From: Tubulanus polymorphus
Taxonomy: Eukaryota > Nemertea > Palaeonemertea > Tubulaniformes > Tubulanidae
Assembly (NCBI RefSeq): GCF_964204645.1
Contig: NC_134030.1
Span: 14,596,447 to 14,660,446 of the forward strand
Direction of reading: 5' to 3'
DNA length: 64,000 nucleotides
This document shows positions 56,880 through 64,000 of this stretch, piece by piece. A program made the translations under genes and the position numbers. The notes beneath the pieces are model-generated. The model was not told the DNA's origin. It saw only the letters and a program-made list of their open reading frames with translations, and ran no database searches. The number at the start of each line of letters is the position of its first letter. Positions within the stretch are counted from its first letter, which is position 1.

Positions 56880-59800
56880 GTGGTCACTTGACCAATCCCT
56901 CAGCAGTGAGGGGGATTTGGGTCAGCTTACTCGACCCCCGGAGGTGTCTGTCACACATGTGGACTACCCTCAGACATCTGCTGACATTGGGATACCGGAA
57001 ATAGATATGTCAGACTCGGACCTTTCCCCATCACAGAAAGCGAAACTTCTTGAACTAATACGATCGTATCGGGACATTTTTGCACGAACACCGGACGAAC
57101 TTGGTAAAACTGACTTAGTCAAACACGTCATTGACACAGGGGACGCGGCCCAAATTCGGAAAAGGCATTATAGAGCCTCTCCGGCCATGCAAGAAGTTAT
57201 TGACACGCATGTCAAACAGATGTTAGACATGGGGATAGTTCAGCATAGTACTAGCCCATGGGCTGCCCCGGTCGTTCTCGTTCGGAAAAAGAGCCCGGAC
57301 GGAGATGTCAAGTGGAGATTCTGTGTTGACTATCGGGGATTGAATGCTGTCACCTGTTCAGACTCCCCTGAGAGACTCCCCTGAGACTTTCCCCTGCCTA
57401 GAATCGATGATCTCTTGGGTCAGGTTGGTCAAGCGGCACCTACATTCTTTAGCTCACTTGATTTTCTGAGTGGCTACTGGCAAGTTGAAGTTGACGAGGC
57501 CAGTAGGGATAAGACTGCTTTTATAACACAGTCGTCTTTTTTGGAATTTAAGGTACTCCCATTTGGTCTGAAATCGGCGCCATCTACCTTTCAGAGGTTG
57601 ACTGGTGGTCTGCTGAGAGACTTGGTTGGGAAATTTTGTCTAGTATATTTGGACGATATTATCTGTTACTCGAATTCTTTTGATGGTCATTTAATTCACC
57701 TGGCTCAAATTTTCGATCGATTTCGTGAGTCAGGCCTTCGCCTAAATCCCAAGAAATGTCGGTTTGCTGTCAAAACCAGTGAATTCCTTGGACATCGAAT
57801 ATCAAAGGATGGGATCGCTACTGATCCGGAAAAGGTAGCTGCTGTACAGGAATGGCCTATTCCCACAAACCTCAAGGAACTACGCAGTTTTCTGGGTTTT
57901 ACAAATTAATATAGGCGATTTTGTAGAGGTTACAGCTCTATCGCCGCCCCTTTACACCAGTTGACTAAGAAAGGCGTGGCGTATACATGGGATGCTTCCT
58001 GTTAGCAGGCTTTTGACACCCTTAAGCAAGCTATGCTCGAAGCCCCAGGTTTGGCCTTTCCCATTTATGGGGCCTCGCCATTCTTATTATATACCGATGC
58101 ATCAGATGATGGAATCGGTATGGTGTTGGCGCAGGTCCAGGATGGACAGGAAAGGGCAATTGCCTATGCCGGCCGTGGATTAAATAGGGCAGAAAGGAAT
58201 TATTCCACAACCGACCGTGAACTCTTAGCTGTTGCGGCGGGGGTCAAAAAGTTTGAACCCTACTTACGGGGATATCATTTTGAGATTATCACAGACCACA
58301 GTTGCTTACGGTACTTCAGACCATGAAAACACTTTCGGGTCGTGTTGGCCGTATTGCACTCTACTAATAGCAATTTGACTACTCCATATCGCATCGTCCA
58401 GGCAAGGCAAACGGGAACGCCGATGGGCTCTCTCGTCGCCCGTATCCCATTTCTGATCGTATGGAAGACACTATCGACACGTGTGCTCTCGAGGCTGACA
58501 ATGAGCGGCCTGTGCCCGTCAACATGGGCGAGCTCCAGCGGTCTGATTTACAATTAGTGTGTCTTTTAGACTATTTACTTGATGGTACCTTGCCAGATGA
58601 TGACAAGGAAGCCCGGAGAATTATCTTGCAGTCAGACTACTTCTTTGTTAATGATGATGGAGTTCTTTACCATGTAGACTCTAAAAAGAAAATTGAGGCT
58701 GATGGGCCTCGCCAGTTGGTCATCCCTAAAAGAATGTATGCGGAAATGTTAGAGGCTGGTCATGATTCAATGACTGGCGGTCACTTGGGTCACAAACGGA
58801 CCTACGAAACCTTGCGAGCAAGGTATTATTGGCCTGGTATGTATCGAGATGTTGAAAATTGGATTATATCCTGTAAGGACTGTGCGACTAAGAATCAGCC
58901 AGGGAAGCCCATTAGGGCCCCGGTTAACCCCATAGCTGTCACAGGGCCGTGGGATAGAGTCTCAATGGATGTCTGTGGTCCTCTCCAACAACGGACTCGG
59001 GAAATAAATACATATTGGTCTTTGTCGACTATCTTACAAAGTGGGTTGAAGCTTTTGCTATGCCTAATCAAGAAGCCACGACGGTCGCTACGATCTTCTA
59101 TGAACAAATCATTTGTCGCCATGGGGCGCCCTCTGTCTTGCAGAGCGATCGCGGAACAAATTTCCTGAGTAAATTAGTCAGCGAGGTTTCGCGGCTATGT
59201 AATACGCCACGGGCACGGTCCAGTGCGTATAGACCACAAACTCAGGGACAAGTCGAGCACATGAATCTTGTGATTGTCAAGGCTCTGAGCATGTACTGCA
59301 ATGAACGCCAAACCGATTGGGACGAATACCTTTACCCCATTCTATTTGCATATCGGGTAAGTCCAGCTTCGGATACGTCGCAATACTCGCCATTCTACCT
59401 CATGTATAGCCGAGAACCGAGGTTGCCGATGGGCGTTGCTTTACTTAATCCGAGGGACGTTTACTTTGATGCAGGAGGCTTTGTCCAAGCAATGTTGCCA
59501 AAGTTGAAAGAGGCCAGAAAGTTAGCCAAGGCTAATATCAAAAAGGCGCAGGGGAAGATGAAGGAACGTTTCGACAGGACTGCCGTTCCTCCAAATTTCG
59601 CAGTAGGTGATCAAGTGTTGCTATTCACTCCAAAGAAAATAAAGAGGCTTAGTAAGAAATTGCTTCATCAATGGACGGGCCCTTATCGAATTGTCCGACA
59701 GATTTCTCCTGTATCTTTCATTTTGGAGAATGAGAGGAATCAAGAGTTGGCCGCCCAATACATTGTAATAGAATGAAGCATTTCTTTTCAACGGACATTA

Positions 59801-60147
59801 GGCCGCTTGAGGACGACATACCTGAGAATCCACCTATTGACAGGGAGGACAGGGATCAACCTGAGGAGGGGCCTGTGCTCGCACCGGATGATCCGGGCGA
59901 TCAAAATCAGCCTGCGAATCCGGTTGAGCCAATCTATTACGTAGAACGAGTGATTCGTCACAAAAAAGAGAAAGGCATTCTGAAATATCTTATAAAATGG
60001 GTTGGCTATGACGATAGTGAGAACACGTTTGAGCCAGCCGAAAACCTGCCTCCTGAAATCATTCGAGCCTATTGGGATGACCATGCCGCTAAAGTGAAGC
60101 GAAAAACTCGTAAAAATAAGAAGAGACGTCGAGAAAGAGACGACTAG
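56880..60147 (+). pseudogene. pol: Ty3/gypsy pol: RT, RNase H, integrase, chromodomain
   Basis: RT begins near 57130 (RKRHYRASPAMQEVI; WRFCVDYRGLNAVT), with the active site YLDDIICYS at about 57649. RNase H near 58091 has YTDASDDGIG and a TDRELLA stretch. The integrase zinc region (GGHLGHKRTYE...CKDC) is near 58780-58900, and the DDE core has MDVCGPL, LQSDRGTNF and VEHMN. The chromodomain (YYVERVIRHKK, LIKWVGYDD) is at about 59935-60065. Lesions: a short tandem duplication near 57365-57385, in-frame stops at 57907 and 58003, and frameshifts near 58327-58460, 59000-59170 and 59765. The protein cannot be made as it stands. Confidence 0.92.
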
Positions 60148-60172
60148 TACGTGGTTTCTAGATTACTGATTC

Positions 60173-60193
60173 TTGCTATCCCTATTTTTCAGG
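60173..60193 (+). promoter_or_regulatory. Likely splice acceptor before env
   Basis: A pyrimidine-rich run ending TTTTTCAG immediately precedes the env ATG at 60194. Env of retroviruses and errantiviruses is usually made from a spliced RNA, so this is a fitting acceptor; the donor would lie outside the preserved part. Confidence 0.5.
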
Positions 60194-61993
60194 ATGCAAA
60201 TTGTCGTAATCTTGGTGGCCATATGGTCGTCGGCCTATTGTCTGATGCCCTCGACGGTCTTGAGGCCAAACTATGGTGTCGCCTTACATCGGATTGGAGG
60301 AGTCCATAATGGCGACAGTGCCTGGTTTCACACGTTCGCTATACCGTGGCTAGTTGTTAATGACCCCCCGAGTAAAGGCTTGCGGCTACGCTGTTCTCTT
60401 GTCCAGCCAGAACTTCGTTCTCAGTGCTCCGGCTATTTGGAAATGTTTCGTGAGGCGCATCGCCTACAGTTAGACACGTTGACCCATATCAGGGGACAAT
60501 TGGCTGATATGAGACGAATGATACCTGATGCTGCAGATACCGACTCACGAAAGAAACGACACGCCAGTGGGCGCAGGGTCAAACGTGCACCACTTTCATT
60601 TATCGGATCGATTTCGTCTTCCTTGGTCGGTACTGCTACCGAAGATGAAGTTCAGCAAGTAGAAAATCACGTCGAAAAAGTAGAAAAAATAGTCAAGTTG
60701 AATTCGGATCAAATCACCCACATACAGGGGACACTCTCTTCATTTATTAATGCGACTGACAAACGAATCAGCAGCCTGACCTCTGCATACGTGGCCAATT
60801 CAAAAGAACTTAAATCAATTCGAGCGACACTGCTAAGGCAAAGTGTCGATGCGAGTATGCTAGCATTAGCGTCTGACATGACAATAAGAAATATCATCCT
60901 AGTGGAACGACTGACGGCAGTTTCCAGTGAGTGGTTGCAGGGGGTTGAAAAGTTATTGGAGGGATATTTGCCTAGAGCCCTGGTTAATCCAAAAATGGTT
61001 TCGAAGGTTCTTGACGATGTGTCCGAAAAATTAAATAGGATGCATTCTGGGTTTTCAATAGCTAATAGGGATGTAGGCTATTATTACGTAGTTAAGGATG
61101 TGTGTTTTTCGATCAAAATCCCCTTGCAATCTAGTCAGACATATTTTGATTTATACTCGGTTGTCTTAATGCCAGTGCCAATAAACGCAACGTCCTATAA
61201 CACTTCAATGATTGTTGGTACAGCCCCTTATTTTGGCGCTACTAGGGACGGTAGTTACTACACTAAAATGGGTCACGATATATTTGCTACTTGTCATGGT
61301 ACCGACGTGATGACTTGCCGGCAGCGCGTGTCCATGCGCGAAATAACCGTGGAATCTTGCCTTAGTAGTCTATTCTTCGACAAACCCTCACAGGTGCTAG
61401 CGTTATGCCACATACGGTATGAGGTCCAGGGCCTGGCCGAACTGGCAGTCGACGTAGGGGATGGCTACTTTGTTGTTTCAGGCACTGACGATTTTTGGAC
61501 TCTCGCCTGCCCTGGCAAGTCACTAAAAGCAATAAAAGCATGTCGTTTTTATTTGGTAAAAATTGGGTGTGCATGTGCATTGCGTGGATCAAAATTTTTT
61601 GTGCCCGGTAGAATTAACAAATGTATTAAGCAAGACACGGTGACCATTGCGCACGCTGTTAATTTACCGGTCCTACATAGTTTCTTTTCAAAGAATGTAG
61701 CAACAATGTTCCAGGGAACGCCATACGCACCGCTGCCTAGTCTTGATTTCAAGGCTAATAACTGGTCAAAAGTGGCTGCGGTGGACACTAAATTTAGCAT
61801 AGATTTCAAAAAGTTAGCAAGAACCGTTCAAACTGACGCTAAACTGTACCGATCGCAAGCAGACGCTTTATTTGATCATTCTGAACCTGTTATTTCGTCT
61901 GGAACCGGTACAGGGTGGCTCACTTGGCTTGCTATTGGTCTCTCGGCGGGCAGCATGTTGCTTTCGATATTTGTTTTACTTAAGTCGCAATGA
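60194..61993 (+). CDS. env: Envelope fusion glycoprotein, F-type-like, intact
   Basis: 599 residues from the ATG at 60194; the frame extends 7 codons upstream without an ATG. Hydrophobic signal at 1-17, short N-terminal part, then a furin-type site RRVKR at 127-131 followed by a glycine/serine/alanine-rich fusion-peptide-like stretch (APLSFIGSISSSLVG). Coiled-coil heptads follow, then a cysteine-rich region and a C-terminal membrane anchor (WLAIGLSAGSMLLSIFVLL) with a four-residue tail. Short F2 and long F1 parts resemble baculovirus F and errantivirus Env. No stops, unlike the neighbouring pol. Confidence 0.85.
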   Translation: MQIVVILVAIWSSAYCLMPSTVLRPNYGVALHRIGGVHNGDSAWFHTFAIPWLVVNDPPSKGLRLRCSLVQPELRSQCSGYLEMFREAHRLQLDTLTHIRGQLADMRRMIPDAADTDSRKKRHASGRRVKRAPLSFIGSISSSLVGTATEDEVQQVENHVEKVEKIVKLNSDQITHIQGTLSSFINATDKRISSLTSAYVANSKELKSIRATLLRQSVDASMLALASDMTIRNIILVERLTAVSSEWLQGVEKLLEGYLPRALVNPKMVSKVLDDVSEKLNRMHSGFSIANRDVGYYYVVKDVCFSIKIPLQSSQTYFDLYSVVLMPVPINATSYNTSMIVGTAPYFGATRDGSYYTKMGHDIFATCHGTDVMTCRQRVSMREITVESCLSSLFFDKPSQVLALCHIRYEVQGLAELAVDVGDGYFVVSGTDDFWTLACPGKSLKAIKACRFYLVKIGCACALRGSKFFVPGRINKCIKQDTVTIAHAVNLPVLHSFFSKNVATMFQGTPYAPLPSLDFKANNWSKVAAVDTKFSIDFKKLARTVQTDAKLYRSQADALFDHSEPVISSGTGTGWLTWLAIGLSAGSMLLSIFVLLKSQ

Positions 61994-62271
61994 TCCTTAT
62001 CAATTCTGGGAGCAGGACTTCTTCCGACCGCTGAGGCCATGGTGATTGTTCACCCCGCTATTCATGATTTACAGCGAGGGGGCTGGAATAATACAGTCAT
62101 TCGGGAAGTTGTCATGGCTAAAAATGTGCGCATCGATGTCGTCCTGTTCTTAGTTATTGTAGTAGGTAAAGTTATAATTGTGTTCAGAACTTTATTGCGT
62201 GCTATGCGCTACAGGTGCCGACACTGTTTGCCTGCACCTTGTTCACTGGGAAAATATCCGGTTAGGCTAAC
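61994..62271 (+). other. Post-env segment with a possible small membrane ORF
   Basis: A frame starting at 62039 encodes a hydrophobic run (VVLFLVIVVGKVIIVF) and a cysteine-containing tail, but continues into the terminus at 62272, so its original end is lost or it is incidental. No LTR start was identified. Confidence 0.3.
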
Positions 62272-62677
62272 AGTAATAGGGGTAATGGGCTTTCATACCA
62301 AAGGTCGAACGGTCGAGCCCATTAAAAAACAAAATATTAAAAGTAATTAAAAAACTATAATATATTTTCATAACCGCGTGCATTTTATATCAAAACTAAA
62401 TATTTATTCTAAGATATCAATAATATAAAAAGCATATTGTATTAAATCAATTGGTCGCTCCACTTCGCTACCGCTCCGCTCCGCGACCAATTGATTTAAT
62501 TACAATACACAAATTCAAATAATCAAATATATTCAAATGATAATAATTATTCTATTATTCAACTGAAATGCACGCGGTTATGAAAATATATTATAGTTTT
62601 TTAATTACTTTTAATATATGTTATTAATGAACTCGATCATTAAACCTTTGATATGAAAGCCCATTACCCCTATTACT
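62272..62677. repeat. Polinton-like palindromic terminus (left end of right element)
   Basis: 406 bp, reverse complement of 56453-56862 with small differences (AGTAATAGGGGTAATGGGC ... CCCATTACCCCTATTACT). The loop stem GGTCGCTCC...GCGACC is at about 62453-62490. Followed by CTTAAAATATTCATATATA, the inner part of the terminal repeat. Confidence 0.82.
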
Positions 62678-62717
62678 CTTAAAATATTCATATATATATG
62701 AATAACATTTAAATCAT

Positions 62718-62739
62718 TGAACTTCTAAAATCAATTTTA
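62718..62739 (+). promoter_or_regulatory. Shared upstream motif before polymerase
   Basis: TGAACTTCTAAAATCAATTT about 25-45 bases before the ATG; the same block is found before the HNH gene and the other polymerase copy. Candidate promoter element. Confidence 0.45.
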
Positions 62740-62760
62740 ATAAAAAATTTAGTATTAAAA

Positions 62761-64000
62761 TGGAAGCAAATAAATACTACTGCCCAACATGTAATATCGA
62801 TATAGATAAATCCCAAAAAGCAAGACACAATAAAACTAGAACACATTTAGAGAATAAATTGAAACTAGAATATAAAGATGATATATTAGAAACTAAATTA
62901 GATGAATTAAAGAATGAAAAAGAAGCATACAAATGTGATACATGTAATCAATCATTCAGTGATAAAAGATATTATAAAGTACATTTAAAATCTATAAGTC
63001 ATATTAGAAATAAGAATAATGATATTTTAGGTGAAGATTATTTTGATAATGATAACGATAAGAAACAGAAGACAATTAAAAGAATAAAAAATAAATTAAA
63101 CAATAAAAGACCATATATGGAAGATGTAAGAAATTATATTAATTCATTAGATAATAAAAAAGATATAGAGATAACCGAAGCATTTATAAGTGATATTGGT
63201 CCAGCAGCTATCGAGTTTAAATTTCATAAAAGTAAAACAATAGAAGAAAATAAAAAACATTTAGAAAATATGAAAGAAATAATAAAAATAATTACAGATG
63301 TTGAATATCCTAAAATTAGTATATCAGTTAAAGTAAAGTTTATAAAATCTGAAGATAAACCAATATATAATATAAATTCTCATTCACAACATATTATATC
63401 TAAACAACATATAGATGATAAATTAGATAAATGTTATAATGAAGTAAAAACTAAAATAGAAGAGAAATATTTTGAAGGATCTGGTTTAATATTTGATGAG
63501 ATAATATTTATAACTTTACATGTTTATAACACAAAATATAATAAGTTAACTAAATCAAAACCAATTGATGAAAATAATTTATCATATTATAAAGAACCCG
63601 ATATTGAAGCATCAAGTTATATTAAACTACCATTTAAAACTAATGCTGTAATAAATATACAAAATGAAGATGATAAATGTTTTCTATGGGTTATAATAAG
63701 TTGTTTACATCCATCAGAAGATATTACACATAGTTTTAGATTAACTCATTATAAACAATTTGAAAATAATTATAAGATAGATAAGTATCCTGTTAGAATT
63801 AAAAACATCCCAAAAATAGAAAGAGATAATAATTTAAAGATAAATGTATTTGATTTAATCAAATTACCAAATACAAAAGGTAACAACATAAAACATTATA
63901 CATTAGAACCTTTATACCTATCAAAAGATTATGATTCAAATGATGTTATAGATATACTATATTATGAAAATCATTACATGTGGATTAAACAAATCGATTT
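62761..64000 (+). CDS. Polinton-like family B DNA polymerase, N-terminal part
   Basis: 413 codons visible without a stop, cut by the window edge before the exonuclease and polymerase motifs. Begins with C2H2 fingers at about residues 8-28 (CPTC...H...H) and 60-80 (CDTC...H...H). An unassigned charged region follows, then a segment (CFLWVIISCLHPSED) that aligns with the same region of the minus-strand copy at 1-3303. It keeps the base missing there, so its N terminus is intact. Confidence 0.87.

Larger units (their letters stand above)
56863..62271 (+). mobile_element. Ty3/gypsy-type retroelement segment without LTRs
   Basis: GC-richer than the flanks. Starts just upstream of the RT and carries RT, RNase H, integrase, chromodomain and env, all plus strand. 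No gag, protease, primer-binding site or LTR is seen. Both edges coincide with Polinton-like termini in opposite orientation. Confidence 0.85.
62272..64000 (+). mobile_element. Polinton-like element, polymerase end, continues past window
   Basis: Terminus plus the first 1,240 bases of the polymerase gene, in the same arrangement as the inverted 1-3655 block at the other end of the window. Whether it is a separate insertion or the other half of the element at 48138-56862 cannot be decided here. Confidence 0.75.

Overview
This is a stretch of animal nuclear DNA built almost entirely from mobile elements and their debris. Host-type signs are short GT-AG introns, many dispersed and tandem repeat families, a long spliced gene, and metazoan-type Polinton/Maverick genes. 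No host gene in the window fixes the species. The mix of elements and the frequent AGGCCTA-type words suggest a marine invertebrate, perhaps a deuterostome, but that is only an impression.

Layout. 1-3303: a family B DNA polymerase gene of a Polinton-like element on the minus strand, cut by the window edge, with its palindromic terminus at 3383-3655. 3659-5855: foldback elements, GTTCGAAC-rich repeat and a LINE reverse transcriptase scrap. 5913-7105: a chain of very small exons, all in phase, of an unidentified gene. 7106-16321: a 9.2 kb Mutator-like (MULE) transposon in minus orientation. 16322-17427: a scrap of Polinton-like DNA (5' end of an HNH gene and a terminus) plus a foldback. 17525-29075: compound repeats with a 31-bp minisatellite, LINE scraps, hairpin arrays and GTGCAC clusters. 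29107-40582: a second, longer MULE in plus orientation. 40608-48137: a second series of the same compound repeats. 48138-56862: the capsid/integrase/ATPase half of a Polinton-like element. 56863-62271: a Ty3/gypsy pol-env segment without LTRs. 62272-64000: a Polinton-like terminus followed by another DNA polymerase gene that leaves the window.

Two systems stand out. (1) The MULE has 129-bp terminal inverted repeats. Exons whose reading phases join without a break run from a ubiquitin-specific-protease (USP) domain through a C2H2 finger into a DDE transposase with a SWIM finger, so it appears to encode one deubiquitinase-transposase fusion. The two copies are inverted relative to each other over about 9.0 kb. 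Both share the same lesions. Halves of one 9-bp target duplication lie at 7097-7105 and 29098-29106 and together restore a 30-nt exon, which implies that the roughly 22 kb between them was inverted. (2) The Polinton-like element has about 410-bp termini that are themselves palindromes with a purine-rich loop. A degraded retroelement pol with an intact fusion-type env lies exactly between two such termini in opposite orientation.

How the genes would work together. In the Polinton-like part, the capsid gene, packaging ATPase, integrase and protein-primed-type polymerase make up the usual virion and integration set. Two gene pairs overlap by 8 nt at the same stop/start motif, which suggests coupled translation. 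Several genes carry stops or frameshifts, so most of the window is decaying. Exceptions over the visible range are the right-hand polymerase, the integrase, the ATPase, the HNH gene and env.
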